DNA of 64,000 nucleotides from Candidatus Aphodovivens excrementavium (GCA_018715935.1 DVKR01000040.1:22084-86083); one strand, 5' to 3'; shown: positions 9,607 to 18,341, numbered from the stretch's first letter. The notes: generated by a model from the letters alone, not told the origin. Translations and numbers: made by a program.

Positions 9607-10557
9607 CTATTGCTTCAAGTTGAGGTCCATGGAAATGAGCTTGTCCTTCACTTCCTCGATGGACTTCGCACCAAAGTTCCTGATGTTCAGCAGATCGTTC
9701 TCGGAGAACTCGACCAGCTGGCGCACGGAATGAATGCCGGCGCGCTTCAGGCAGTTGTACGAACGAACCGACAGATCCAGATCCTCGATCTGCTTGTCAA
9801 GCTCGGCGTTGGTCTCCTGACCCTCCGGAGCGAAGATGGACGGAACCTCGCCCTCTTCCTCGTCTGCGATGTCAGACAGGCTCAAAAACGCGCCCATGTA
9901 CTGGTTGATGATGTTGGCGGCGCGGCATACAGCCTCGGTGGGCGCAATGCTGCCGTCGGTTTCAACTTCCAGCACCAACTTGTCGTAGTCGGTGCGCTGA
10001 CCCACACGGGTGTCCGTCACGTTGAGCGTGCAGCGACGCACAGGCGAGAACAGCGAGTCGACATGAATGATGCCGATCGGATCCTCGGTGCGCTTGTTGC
10101 GCTCAGCCGACACATAGCCACGACCAACGCCGATGCGAATGGTCATGTCGAGCGTGCCGCCGTCAGCCACCGTTGCAATGACATGCTCCGGATTGACCAG
10201 CGTGAACTCGGTGGGCACTTCAAGATCGGCACCCGTAACCGTGCACGGGCCTTCTGCCAGTACGTGCGCAGTTGCCTCTTCCACCTCGTCGTTGAGCGCC
10301 GAGAACACCAAGCCCTTCACGTTCAAAACGATGTCGGTGATATCCTCGATAACGCCCTCGGCGGTGGTGAACTCATGCTGTACGCCTTCAATCTGAATGG
10401 CGGTTGCCTTGGCACCGTCAAGCGACGAAAGCAGCACGCGGCGCATGCAGTTGCCCAGCGTGTAGCCATACCCACGCTCGAGCGGCTCCACAATGAAACG
10501 CGCTACGGTATCGTTGACCTCTTCCGTGGTTACCGTCGGCCTCATGAACTCTGTCAT
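9607..10557 (-). CDS. rpoA: RNA polymerase alpha subunit
   Basis: The 316-residue alpha subunit nucleates RNA polymerase assembly and contacts upstream promoter DNA and activators. The N-terminal dimer domain (EPLERGYGYTLGNCMRRVLL) and the C-terminal helix-hairpin-helix domain (SVRSYNCLKRAGI, LLNIRNFGAKS) are both complete. AAGGAGG lies ten bases before the ATG at 10557; a TTG three codons earlier sits too close to that site. It lies between rpsD and rplQ as in most bacteria. Confidence 0.98.
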   Translation of the reverse strand: MTEFMRPTVTTEEVNDTVARFIVEPLERGYGYTLGNCMRRVLLSSLDGAKATAIQIEGVQHEFTTAEGVIEDITDIVLNVKGLVFSALNDEVEEATAHVLAEGPCTVTGADLEVPTEFTLVNPEHVIATVADGGTLDMTIRIGVGRGYVSAERNKRTEDPIGIIHVDSLFSPVRRCTLNVTDTRVGQRTDYDKLVLEVETDGSIAPTEAVCRAANIINQYMGAFLSLSDIADEEEGEVPSIFAPEGQETNAELDKQIEDLDLSVRSYNCLKRAGIHSVRQLVEFSENDLLNIRNFGAKSIEEVKDKLISMDLNLKQ

Positions 10558-10586
10558 GTTGTGCAAGCCTCCTTACTGCGCAGCGA

Positions 10587-11216
10587 TTAGTTCTTCGAGT
10601 AAAGTTCGACGATGAGCTGTTCGCGAATATCCAGATCGATCTGATCGCGCTGCGGAAGCGCCAGAACGCTGCCCTGCAGCTTCTCGATGTCAACCTCAAG
10701 CCAAGCCGGAACCTGCACACGCTCGTTGCTGATGAGCGCGCTTTTGATGACCAGCATCTCCTTGGCCTTGGGGGCCACGGAAATCAGGTCGCCGGGACGC
10801 ACACGGAACGAGGGGATGTTGACGCGGCGGCCATTCACATGAATGTGACCATGGCGCACCTGCTGACGAGCCTCGGCGCGAGATTTTGCAAAGCCCAGGC
10901 GATACACAACGTTGTCCAGGCGGGTCTCCAGGATGCCCAGGAGGTTCTCACCAGTGATGCCCTGCTTGCGAGACGCCAGTTCGTAGTATGCACGGAACTG
11001 CTTCTCCAGAACGCCGTAGATGCGCTTGGTCTTCTGCTTTTCACGCAGCTGCAGCAAGTATTCGTTTTCTTTCACGCGCTTGCGGCCTGCCTCGCCAGGG
11101 GCATAGGCGCGGCGCTCCATAGCGCACTTATCGGTGTAGCAGCGGTCGCCCTTGAGGAACAGCTTGGAACCCTCGCGGCGGCACAGCCTGCAATCAGCTC
11201 CAGTATAACGAGCCAT
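10587..11216 (-). CDS. rpsD: Ribosomal protein S4
   Basis: This 209-residue primary 16S rRNA-binding protein has the zinc form of the N-terminus, with C9, C12, C26 and C31 ([18 protein letters not shown]). The S4 RNA-binding domain follows ([20 protein letters not shown]). AAAGGAT precedes the ATG. S4 often autoregulates alpha operons; no pseudoknot target was recognised here. Confidence 0.98.
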   Translation of the reverse strand: MARYTGADCRLCRREGSKLFLKGDRCYTDKCAMERRAYAPGEAGRKRVKENEYLLQLREKQKTKRIYGVLEKQFRAYYELASRKQGITGENLLGILETRLDNVVYRLGFAKSRAEARQQVRHGHIHVNGRRVNIPSFRVRPGDLISVAPKAKEMLVIKSALISNERVQVPAWLEVDIEKLQGSVLALPQRDQIDLDIREQLIVELYSKN

Positions 11217-11234
11217 AATGTATGATCCTTTCAG

Positions 11235-11633
11235 TTACACGCGACGACGTTTGCGCGGACGGCAACCGTTGTGCGGAATAGGTGTGCAGTCTTGAATGCT
11301 GGATACTTCCAGGCCTGCGGCTTGCAGCGAGCGGATTGCCGTCTCGCGACCCGAGCCGGGGCCTTTCACATACACAGCAACCTTGCGCAGGCCATGCTCC
11401 ATAGCCGTTTTGGCACAAGCTTCAGCAGCCATTTGCGCAGCAAACGGAGTGGACTTACGGGAGCCCTTGAAGCCGACCGTACCGGCAGACTGCCACGCGA
11501 TCACGTTGCCCTGAGGATCGGTGATGCTGACGATGGTGTTGTTGAACGTAGACTTGATGTGCGCAGCACCAACGGCGATGTTCTTACGCTCGGAGCGCTT
11601 GATGCGCGTGCGCACGTTTTTCTTCTGAGCCAT
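11235..11633 (-). CDS. rpsK: Ribosomal protein S11
   Basis: The protein has 132 residues with the family segments [16 protein letters not shown] and the C-terminal [19 protein letters not shown] site lies nine bases before the ATG. It sits 13 bases after rpsM and 18 bases before rpsD. Confidence 0.98.
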   Translation of the reverse strand: MAQKKNVRTRIKRSERKNIAVGAAHIKSTFNNTIVSITDPQGNVIAWQSAGTVGFKGSRKSTPFAAQMAAEACAKTAMEHGLRKVAVYVKGPGSGRETAIRSLQAAGLEVSSIQDCTPIPHNGCRPRKRRRV

Positions 11634-11646
11634 TTATGCTACCTCA

Positions 11647-12015
11647 CTACTTCTTCTTGCCGCCGATTTGCTTGCGCGGACCCTTGCGGGTGCGAGCGTT
11701 CGTATGCGTGCGCTGACCGCGAACGGGCAGGCCGCGACGATGACGCAGACCTCGGTAGCAGCCGATCTCCATGAGGCGCTTCACGTTCTGCTGAACATCG
11801 CGACGCAGGTCGCCTTCAACATGAAGGTTGTTCTGGATGTAGTCGCGCAGCTTGACGAGCTCCTCCTCGGTAAGATCGTCGGAGCGAGTGTCGGGGTTGA
11901 TACCGGTTTCGGCCAGAATCTTTTTGGAAGTGGTCAGGCCAATACCATAGATGTAGGTCAAGGCGATCTCGATGCGCTTATTGCGAGGAAGATCGACACC
12001 AACAAGACGTGCCAT
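11647..12015 (-). CDS. rpsM: Ribosomal protein S13
   Basis: The 122-residue protein shows the S13 segments [13 protein letters not shown] and [16 protein letters not shown], and a basic C-terminus ending in GGKKK. AAAGGGAT precedes the ATG. It follows rpmJ by 20 bases. Confidence 0.98.
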   Translation of the reverse strand: MARLVGVDLPRNKRIEIALTYIYGIGLTTSKKILAETGINPDTRSDDLTEEELVKLRDYIQNNLHVEGDLRRDVQQNVKRLMEIGCYRGLRHRRGLPVRGQRTHTNARTRKGPRKQIGGKKK

Positions 12016-12035
12016 GCTTACTTATCCCTTTCTTC

Positions 12036-12149
12036 CTAGCCCTGACGCTGCTTGTGACGAGGGTTCTCGCAGATAACGAGCACCTTGCCATGGCGTCGGA
12101 TAATCTTGCACTTATCGCACATTTTCTTGACCGAAGGACGTACCTTCAT
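12036..12149 (-). CDS. rpmJ: Ribosomal protein L36
   Basis: A 37-residue frame starts [15 protein letters not shown] and ends NPRHKQRQG. It is the zinc-type L36 with C11, C14, C27 and H32. AAAGGAAAAG precedes the ATG at 12149. It lies in its usual place between infA and rpsM, although about 200 bases separate it from infA. Confidence 0.96.
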   Translation of the reverse strand: MKVRPSVKKMCDKCKIIRRHGKVLVICENPRHKQRQG

Positions 12150-12349
12150 TTGCTTTTCCTTTCGGTAATGCGTTTTCAACTTATATTCACGCCCAGCCGC
12201 TGGCGGTTGTTTTCTTAGTCTCTGACGCGTCGGGCTCGACGACGTCTCCTTTGCGGCGCGCCGGATTAGGCGCTTTCGCAGTGCCGCAGAGCGTGGAGTG
12301 CGCTGCGGCGAAACGCAGGGGCAGCTCGGCTTCTGCCCACACGTGCCAC

Positions 12350-12568
12350 TTACTTGAAACGATAGGTGATGCGCCCGCGATTCAGGTCGTAAACCGAAAG
12401 CTCCACCGTGACCTTGTCACCAGGCAAAATCTTGATGTAGTGCATTCTCATCTTGCCTGAGATATGGGCGAGAATCTTGTGTCCATTCTCGAGCTCAACC
12501 CTAAACATGGCATTCGGCAATGCCTCTAGGACTTCCCCTTGAAGCTCGATGACATCTTCTTTGCTCAA
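12350..12568 (-). CDS. infA: Translation initiation factor IF-1
   Basis: This 72-residue OB-fold protein binds the ribosomal A site during initiation. The sequence is canonical ([41 protein letters not shown]). The start codon is TTG, preceded by AAGGAG seven bases upstream. In many bacteria secY, adk and map lie just before infA; here the upstream neighbours are repeats and tRNA genes, so infA heads its own transcript. Confidence 0.98.
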   Translation of the reverse strand: MSKEDVIELQGEVLEALPNAMFRVELENGHKILAHISGKMRMHYIKILPGDKVTVELSVYDLNRGRITYRFK

Positions 12569-12692
12569 AAAAAGCTCCTTCTAGCAATACGTACGTTTGC
12601 AGCGCATGCGACAGCGTATGCCGCAGCTTTTGCAGCAACCTCAGATTTTACCAAAGAAAGAGCATATTCGAAAAAAATCCATAAGGGCGCAG

Positions 12693-12720
12693 AAAACCGA
12701 CAAAACCTTTGGTCGGTTTT
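12693..12720. terminator. Hairpin terminator
   Basis: AAAACCGAC pairs perfectly with GTCGGTTTT around a ten-base loop. It lies between the tRNA/repeat region and infA and could stop minus-strand transcription from the tRNA genes. Confidence 0.75.
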
Positions 12721-12851
12721 GAAAATACCTGCTTGCCAGGCGTGCGGCTTGTGCCGCGCAGCTTCCGCACACAGGCGCGAAGCCGCCAGGTATTTGCGCT
12801 CAAGCGCGACCGCCTTGTCGGCCTTGAAAGAAGAGCCCGTCGATGGGCTCG

Positions 12852-12903
12852 GTGTAAAGCTCAGTGGTGGCTTGCCACCGGTTCGAATCCGGGGGATTCC
12901 GCC
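12852..12903 (+). pseudogene. Degenerate tRNA-Gly-like remnant
   Basis: The plus strand reads GTGTAAAGCTCAGTGGT, then GGCTTGCC, then a complete T-arm ACCGGTTCGAATCCGG. This order matches the body of an actinobacterial tRNA-Gly(GCC), in which a D-arm AGCTCAGTGGT, an anticodon loop CTTGCC and this T-arm are usual. About 20 bases of D-stem and anticodon stem are missing and there is no 5' acceptor strand, so it cannot be a working tRNA. The identification is inference from pattern only. Confidence 0.45.
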
Positions 12904-12963
12904 GATGAAGTCTGTCATCCAAGCCAGCGCAGTGCCTCTAAATGGCTGGGGTACCAGGATTCG
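12876..12963. repeat. 88-bp direct repeat, copy 1
   Basis: This copy differs from 13064-13151 at one base (A/G in TGTC(A/G)TCC). It carries a T-arm-like segment at its left end and, at its right end (12943-12963), the last 21 bases of the tRNA-Gln gene. Confidence 0.9.
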
Positions 12964-13063
12964 CGTATTTGCTTGCGCAAATCCGCACCCCTCCCTCGCA
13001 AGCTCGGTCGGGCGAAACGCTACAAACGCGCCACCGGCGCGTTTGCTTGACGCGTTTCCACCT

Positions 13064-13151
13064 CACCGGTTCGAATCCGGGGGATTCCGCCGATGAAGTC
13101 TGTCGTCCAAGCCAGCGCAGTGCCTCTAAATGGCTGGGGTACCAGGATTCG
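13064..13151. repeat. 88-bp direct repeat, copy 2
   Basis: This is the second copy, offset by exactly 188 bases from copy 1. Its right end, 13131-13151, is the true 3' end of the tRNA-Gln gene. Confidence 0.9.
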
Positions 13152-13206
13152 AACCTAGATAGCTGGCACCAAAAACCAGAGTCCTGCCGTTGGACGATAC
13201 CCCAGC
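13131..13206 (-). tRNA. tRNA-Gln (TTG)
   Basis: A complete cloverleaf of 76 bases including an encoded CCA: GCTGGGG acceptor, anticodon loop TTTTGGT giving TTG, and T-arm GGTTCGAATCC. It reads Gln codons CAA and CAG. Confidence 0.95.
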
Positions 13207-13243
13207 GTCGGGCTGCCTCTCACCTAGCGAGGCGCAAGAAAAA

Positions 13244-13320
13244 TGGTGGGCCGTGAGGGAATCGAACCCGCGACCTTGGGATTAAAAGTCCCCTGCTCTA
13301 CCGACTGAGCTAACGGCCCA
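13244..13320 (-). tRNA. tRNA-Lys (TTT)
   Basis: A complete cloverleaf of 77 bases with encoded CCA: TGGGCCG acceptor, D-arm TAGCTCAGTCGGTAGAGCA, anticodon loop CTTTTAA giving TTT, and T-arm GGGTTCGATTCCC. It lies 37 bases from tRNA-Gln on the same strand. Confidence 0.97.
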
Positions 13321-13516
13321 CATTCGCCTGCACTCCGCCCCTGGCGAGAAAGTGCAATTCGTTATTGTAACGGCACCCCGTAAACGGGTCAATCATTCGA
13401 TTTCATTTTTCGTAAATATGAAAATGCCGTTACGCAGGTTCCATTATTTGGCAATAGGCCTACAATCCTGACGGGCAAAATCAGGCAGACGGCGAAGAAC
13501 GAAAGGGAGTGCGCAT

Positions 13517-13939
13517 ATGTGGTGCAGCAAGATCTTGGTAGCCTATGACGGCTCAACGGCTTCGCGCAAGGCGGTGAGCCTGGCACGAGAGATCGCCGAG
13601 GAAGAGCCGTTGGCGGAATTCGTGTTCGTTCATGTGATGAAGCTCTACGCGATGGGATCCGGCGTTGAAAACGTGCTGATTGACGATGCAAACGCAACAC
13701 TCGACGAGCTGCAAGAACTCGTGGCCGACTTGGGTTCGCGCGCTCAAGTGAAGATGCTGCGCGGCTCCTCCCCGGCAGATCTGATTCTGAAATGCGCCAA
13801 AGAAGAAGGCTGCGACCTCATTGTCATGGGCAGCCGCGGGCGCGGAGGCGTGAAGGGCTATCTGGGCAGCGTGAGCTATGCCGTGGTGCAAGGCTCTCCT
13901 ATCACTGTTCTTATTACTAAAGAGGAAACCGACAAATAA
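13517..13939 (+). CDS. Universal stress protein (UspA family)
   Basis: This 140-residue protein is a single Usp domain. The N-terminal strand KILVAYDGSTAS carries the conserved aspartate, and the C-terminal GSRGRGGVKGYLGSVS matches the ATP-binding pattern G-x2-G-x9-G(S/T). AAAGGGAG precedes the ATG. Its stop overlaps the start of the next gene as TAATG, so it is translationally coupled to the MFS transporter. Usp domains beside transporters often sense adenine nucleotides, but the role here is inference. Confidence 0.92.
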   Translation: MWCSKILVAYDGSTASRKAVSLAREIAEEEPLAEFVFVHVMKLYAMGSGVENVLIDDANATLDELQELVADLGSRAQVKMLRGSSPADLILKCAKEEGCDLIVMGSRGRGGVKGYLGSVSYAVVQGSPITVLITKEETDK

Positions 13940-15405
13940 TGGCCGAGCACGTGAACACCGCTGCGCCGCAGGAAACGAACCGGCAAGACGCGGACGAACA
14001 AGACGGGAGCCAACAAGACGCGAACGAGCGGCCTCCCAGCCACCCCGGCGCGACCGCACAGGCGCCAGCCCAACCCGGAGCGAGCACACAGGCGACAGGC
14101 CAGCCCGCCAGCAACCGGCTGTGGACGAAAGACTTCGTATTCGGCACCCTCGTTAACTTCCTGTTGATGGTTAACTACTACAGCCTGATGGTTGTTATCA
14201 CGAGCTATTCCATGAAAGTCTATAATGCGCCCGCGTCCGCAGCAGGACTTGCGGCAAGCATTTTCATCATCGGGGCGCTTATCGCCCGCATTATTGCCGG
14301 CAGCGTCATGGACAAGGTTGGGCGCAAGCACATTCTGGTGGCGGGCATACTTGTGGAAGTGGCATGCTCGGCGCTGTATCTGCTGGGCATCGGGTTTGCG
14401 CCCCTGTTCGTGCTGCGCTTTGCACACGGGTTCGCGTACGGCTGCTGCTCTACCACCATCGGCACCGTTGTCACCGCGCTCGTTCCCGCCAAGCGCAAAG
14501 GCGAAGGCGTGGGCTACTACATGCTATCCACCACCCTTGGCGCAGCAATCGGCCCGTTTTTGGGAATGTTCCTCTCTCAGAACGTCGGTTACCCGGTGCT
14601 GTTCATCACCGCTGTGGCGGTTGCCGTTGTGGGCATGTTGTTCATCCTGAGCCTGAAGGTGCCCGAGATATCGCGCAAGCGCGCAGCGAGCAGCGCGGCA
14701 AGCGCACTCGCCGCCGACAAAACAGCGCAGGCAAGCGGACGCAAGAGCCACAAGGCAGCGCAGCCAAGCAGGCAAATTGCCGGCGAGGCTGCGGGTGCGC
14801 ATCGAAGCATGGGTTGGGTGTCGAAAATTATCGAGCCCTCCGCTGTTTCCATCGGCTTGATGTGCGGCGTGCTGTTCTTCTGCTACTCGAGCCTTTTGAC
14901 GTTCCTCACGCCCTTCGCAGAAGAGAACGGCCTTACCACCGCGTCGAGCTTCTTCTTTGTTGCCTATGCGGCGGCAACGTTCATCACCCGTCCGTTTACC
15001 GGAAAGCAGTTCGACCGCAAAGGCGACCAAGTGGTTATGGTTCCGGCGTTTATTGCGTTCACCATCGGCATGGCCCTGCTGTCAAACGTTCACCACCCCG
15101 TCGTCATGCTTGTCGCCGCCGCACTGATGGGTTACGGCGCGGGCACCGTGCAGTCAAGCGCGCTCGCGCTCGCTGTGCGCATGGCCCCGCCGGAAAAACT
15201 GAGCCTGGCGAATTCGACGTTCTACGCGCTGCTTGACGTTGGCGTTGGCGTTGGCCCGCTGGTGCTGGGAATCGTCGAGCCTTTCTGGGGGTATCGCGGT
15301 CTGTTTTTGGCAATGGCCATTCTGTCGGTGGTGTCGTTTGCGATGTACCTCTACATCGGTCGCAAGGGCGGCTCCATGAGAAGGCTGCTGAAAGAGCACA
15401 GCTAG
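13939..15405 (+). CDS. MFS transporter with hydrophilic N-terminal extension
   Basis: This 488-residue major facilitator has about 12 membrane helices, beginning with FGTLVNFLLMVNYYSLMVVI near residue 70. The loop after helix 2 contains the MFS signature-like DKVGRKH. Roughly 60 residues before the first helix are polar, rich in Gln, Asp, Pro and Ala, and look disordered. A long basic loop (residues about 245-285) splits the two halves. The gene is coupled to usp and ends before a strong terminator. The substrate cannot be told; drug or sugar efflux relatives exist. Confidence 0.88.
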   Translation: MAEHVNTAAPQETNRQDADEQDGSQQDANERPPSHPGATAQAPAQPGASTQATGQPASNRLWTKDFVFGTLVNFLLMVNYYSLMVVITSYSMKVYNAPASAAGLAASIFIIGALIARIIAGSVMDKVGRKHILVAGILVEVACSALYLLGIGFAPLFVLRFAHGFAYGCCSTTIGTVVTALVPAKRKGEGVGYYMLSTTLGAAIGPFLGMFLSQNVGYPVLFITAVAVAVVGMLFILSLKVPEISRKRAASSAASALAADKTAQASGRKSHKAAQPSRQIAGEAAGAHRSMGWVSKIIEPSAVSIGLMCGVLFFCYSSLLTFLTPFAEENGLTTASSFFFVAYAAATFITRPFTGKQFDRKGDQVVMVPAFIAFTIGMALLSNVHHPVVMLVAAALMGYGAGTVQSSALALAVRMAPPEKLSLANSTFYALLDVGVGVGPLVLGIVEPFWGYRGLFLAMAILSVVSFAMYLYIGRKGGSMRRLLKEHS

Positions 15406-15443
15406 ACAGCGAAAACTGCTCGCATCGGGGTTTATCACGAAAA

Positions 15444-15489
15444 AAGGGCGGCTGTCTTTCGCCGGCATGTGCGAAAGACAGCCGCCCTT
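15444..15489 (+). terminator. Strong terminator after usp-MFS
   Basis: AAGGGCGGCTGTCTTTCGC pairs perfectly with its 19-base complement around an eight-base loop, followed by TCT. It can also act on the minus strand, where T residues follow. Confidence 0.92.
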
Positions 15490-15627
15490 CTCTACATATT
15501 GAAGCAGATACGATATTGAAGCAGAGCAGAAATGCCGCCAGATCCTTCAAGCAGCATCCCACCTGGTCTGCGGGCTTATAGCCGCGCAGCAACATCGGGA
15601 AGAAAAGCCCTCTAAAGCAAACCCGGG

Positions 15628-16224
15628 TTACGCGGGCTGAAACGTGTCTTTGTCGGGAGCAAAGGAGCGCATTGCCTGTATGGTGCGGTCGAACAGCTCA
15701 TCGAGCTCCCAACCGCACAGTTCCGCGCCCTTTCGGATAACATCGCGCGAGCATCCCGCAGCAAATCGCTTGTCTTTGAACTTTTTCTTGAGCGACTTCA
15801 CCTCGAAGTCCATCACGCTTTTCGACGGGCGCATGACCACCGCCGCGCCGATAAGTCCTGTCAGCTCGTCTACGGCAAACAACACCTTTTCCATGAACAT
15901 CTCAGGCTTAGGACACGCCTCGTTGAAATCTGAATTGTGCGTTTGGATCGAGCGGATCAGCTGATCGGTTCCGCCTGCTGCATGCAGCATTTCCGCCGCG
16001 CGCAGCGTATGGTCTTCAGGCGTGGGAAATTCTTCCCAATCGAGATCGTGCAACAGGCCAACAAGCCCCCAGAACTCCACGTTTTCTGGGTCGAATTCCT
16101 GCGCAAAGTAACGCAGGCAGCCTTCTACCGTCTCTGCGTGTTCGATGTGAAACGGATCCTTGTTGTGTTCGTTGAGCAGCCCAAACGCCTGATCGCGCGT
16201 AAGCCCCGCCTCCAATGTTGCCAT
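15628..16224 (-). CDS. HD-domain protein (HDIG type)
   Basis: This 198-residue protein carries an HD phosphohydrolase domain: HIEHAETVEGCLRYFA near residue 27, followed by GLLHDLDWEEF with the His-Asp pair. It resembles the stand-alone HDIG hydrolases that act on nucleotides or are uncharacterised. The ATG at 16224 follows GAAAGGGG; an upstream in-frame ATG would add 15 residues unlike the family. It is a single gene. Substrate unknown. Confidence 0.8.
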   Translation of the reverse strand: MATLEAGLTRDQAFGLLNEHNKDPFHIEHAETVEGCLRYFAQEFDPENVEFWGLVGLLHDLDWEEFPTPEDHTLRAAEMLHAAGGTDQLIRSIQTHNSDFNEACPKPEMFMEKVLFAVDELTGLIGAAVVMRPSKSVMDFEVKSLKKKFKDKRFAAGCSRDVIRKGAELCGWELDELFDRTIQAMRSFAPDKDTFQPA

Positions 16225-16317
16225 GATGCCCCTTTCCTGCACGAACCTTCTTATCTTTTCGCAGCGCACGCTGGTCTTTTCGCAACACGCGCTGACATCT
16301 GTTCAACGCACTCCGGT

Positions 16318-16371
16318 CCAAACGGCACGCCCATGCCCAATGGCACACTCATGCCCAGCGGCACGCTCGTT
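16318..16371. repeat. 18-bp tandem repeat, three copies
   Basis: Three units starting at 16318, 16336 and 16354 share the core CC(A/C)A(A/G)(C/T)GGCAC(G/A)C, an exact 18-base period. The array ends 22 bases before the stop of the metal permease gene. Confidence 0.75.
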
Positions 16372-16393
16372 TCCCGCCCGGTGTCAGCATGCG

Positions 16394-17389
16394 CTAAAAC
16401 ACGATGCCGAACGCGTTGCCGACAAGCCCCCAAGCAACGCCGGTCACATACAGCAGCACAATAATCGCAATCGTTTGCCTGAGCGGACGGTTGGCGCGCA
16501 GCAGCACGAGCAAGCCCACGCCGGCAGATACCAGCAGGCCGGCCATCATGGCGCCGGCGCCCAGCACGCCTTCGAGGTACAGTTGCGCGATAGCAACGCT
16601 TGCCGCGCAGTTGGGGATAAGCCCCACAAGCGCCGATGTCAGCACCGACAATACCGTATTGCTGCCAAGGAACGACGCCAGCGCGTCTTCGCCCACCACT
16701 TCAAGCACGTAGTTCAGCGCGAACGTTATCAAAAACACAAACACGCCCACCTGCACGGTGTGAATGAGCGCGCTTTTAAGGATGCTTTTCCAGCCGTGGC
16801 TATGATCGTGGTCGTGCTCATGCGCGTGATGCTCGTGCGAGCACCCTGCCGCGCAATCGTCATGGTGCTGATACACCAGTTCAGGATTGCTCTCGCACGT
16901 TGCGCACTCATTGTTGCAATGGCATCGGTCCTGCTCGCACAGCTCATGGATGCGCAGCTTTTGCTTGTCGCGACGCGCAAGGCGCAGCACCGTATCCACG
17001 ATAAAGCCCATGATCATGCCAATAAGAAGTTTGGCTCCCAAGATTTTGGCAATGGTTTCAACGGGAACCTGCTCCGCAATGAAGATAGGGAGCATTTCGT
17101 CTGACGTGGAAAGAAACACCGCAAACAGCGTACCCAGCGTTACCACCCTGCCTGCGTAGAGCGTTGCTGCCGCAGCTGAGAAGCCGCATTGCGGCACCAC
17201 GCCCAACACGGCACCCACAATAGGGCCGGCGGCGCCTGCATGCTGAATGGCCTCTTGGGTTTTTCCCGCCGTCCGATGCTCCAGCCATTCCATCGCCACG
17301 TAGGTGAGAAGCAGGAACGGAATAAGGTAGAGCGTGTCGGACACCGAATGTTCGAGCGTATGTTGCAGTATGTGCACAAATTCTTCCAT
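16394..17389 (-). CDS. Ten-helix metal permease (putative manganese/arsenic exporter family) with His/Cys-rich loop
   Basis: This 331-residue membrane protein has two homologous halves, each with the family turn: VVPQCGFSAAAA in the first and LIPNCAASVAIA in the second. These match the family annotated as putative manganese transporters, earlier called arsenic efflux proteins. Between the halves (about residues 145-200) lies a soluble loop with six cysteines and more than ten histidines, including HEHHAHEHDHDHSHG, which should bind divalent metal. No clear ribosome binding site precedes the ATG. It is a single gene. Transport of a divalent metal is likely; which one is open. Confidence 0.78.
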   Translation of the reverse strand: MEEFVHILQHTLEHSVSDTLYLIPFLLLTYVAMEWLEHRTAGKTQEAIQHAGAAGPIVGAVLGVVPQCGFSAAAATLYAGRVVTLGTLFAVFLSTSDEMLPIFIAEQVPVETIAKILGAKLLIGMIMGFIVDTVLRLARRDKQKLRIHELCEQDRCHCNNECATCESNPELVYQHHDDCAAGCSHEHHAHEHDHDHSHGWKSILKSALIHTVQVGVFVFLITFALNYVLEVVGEDALASFLGSNTVLSVLTSALVGLIPNCAASVAIAQLYLEGVLGAGAMMAGLLVSAGVGLLVLLRANRPLRQTIAIIVLLYVTGVAWGLVGNAFGIVF

Positions 17390-17653
17390 AACGGGTTATT
17401 GTAGCCGAATCTGGGAAACGCGCCTCCTTACAGCTGCCAAACGAGAATCAACCTCCCCGTTACAAAGAGCTGCCTCGGCGTTATTATGATCTATAGTGGT
17501 ACACGAAAGGCTACCAGTAGTTGGTAAGCTAATGACTCAGACCGCCGGCGAGCAGCGCAGCGGCAGCGCACCTCCGCCACAAACGACGCGACAGCAAGAC
17601 GGTAAAAGACAAAGCGGTCAACGAACAAGACCGAAAGACGCAAGAAGAGAGTG

Positions 17654-18187
17654 ATGACAATGACAACGAACCCGCAACCAGGCTGGTATTCGGATCCTTC
17701 GGGAAACCCCACCCGTTTGCGTTATTGGGACGGAACACAATGGACGGAGCAGTACGCCGAAGCACAGCAGAACGCCGGATGGAACCCGGAAGCCGCAAGC
17801 GCAGCTCCCAATAGCGATGCGAACGCGACGGCGAACAACTGGAACGCCGGCGCCGCAGGCGCTGCACCCTACGGCGCGGCGCCCTATGCAACCACGACTG
17901 CCGCAGCTCCCTACAATACTGCTGCTCCCTACACTGCCGCAGCACCCTACGCGCCAACGGACAGCGACAACACGTTGCGCATGGTGGCGTTCATCTTTGC
18001 AGTGATAAGCACCGTATCGGTATGCTGGCTGATCATCCCGTTGGCATGGATGATCCCTATGACGGTGCGCTGCTGGGGCATCTACAAAGGCACCAAACCC
18101 AATACGACGGCATTTGGCGTTTGCACGCTCATCTTCTTGTCGCTCGTGGGCGGCATCCTGCTGCTCATCTCCAAAAAAGATCAGTAG
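17654..18187 (+). CDS. DUF2510-domain membrane protein
   Basis: The N-terminus (PGWYSDPSGNPTRLRYWDGTQWTEQ) is a DUF2510 domain, a short Trp-rich module common in actinobacterial membrane proteins. Next comes a low-complexity stretch with five AAPY repeats (about residues 60-95), then two membrane helices (VAFIFAVISTVSVCWLIIPL and FGVCTLIFLSLVGGILLLIS). There are GTG, ATG and ATG starts at 17651, 17654 and 17660; I use 17654 but the choice is uncertain. Function unknown. Confidence 0.8.
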   Translation: MTMTTNPQPGWYSDPSGNPTRLRYWDGTQWTEQYAEAQQNAGWNPEAASAAPNSDANATANNWNAGAAGAAPYGAAPYATTTAAAPYNTAAPYTAAAPYAPTDSDNTLRMVAFIFAVISTVSVCWLIIPLAWMIPMTVRCWGIYKGTKPNTTAFGVCTLIFLSLVGGILLLISKKDQ

Positions 18188-18218
18188 AAAGCCCCTTACT
18201 AAAAGAATCACCCGTAAC

Positions 18219-18254
18219 CGAAACGACCCCGACGCTACTGTCGGGGTCGTTTCG
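18219..18254. terminator. Bidirectional terminator between convergent genes
   Basis: CGAAACGACCCCGAC pairs perfectly with GTCGGGGTCGTTTCG around a six-base loop. It lies between the DUF2510 gene on the plus strand and the giant surface protein gene on the minus strand. Confidence 0.9.
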
Positions 18255-18341
18255 TTAAGGCGGCACGAGCGCTTTCCCGCCGTTGCGCTTTGGGAACCAG
18301 CTCGGCTCTGCCGCCCTTTCCTCTCGTTTACCAGCGGTTGC

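Larger units (their letters stand above)
12569..13130. other. Intergenic region with repeats and tRNA debris
   Basis: No real protein gene is seen in these 560 bases; the open frames here read through tRNA-like sequence and lack ribosome binding sites. It holds a hairpin terminator (12693-12720), a degenerate tRNA-Gly-like remnant and two copies of an 88-bp direct repeat, which are listed separately. The infA promoter should lie near its left end. Confidence 0.6.

Noticed and set aside
12565..12918. Open frame on the minus strand in front of infA
   Set aside because: It reads through the degenerate tRNA and repeat sequence, has low-quality composition and no ribosome binding site.
17390..17500. 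Possible manganese (yybP-ykoY) riboswitch upstream of the metal permease
   Set aside because: The minus strand has a GGGGAGG word, but I cannot build the conserved loops of that riboswitch. A covariance-model scan would decide.
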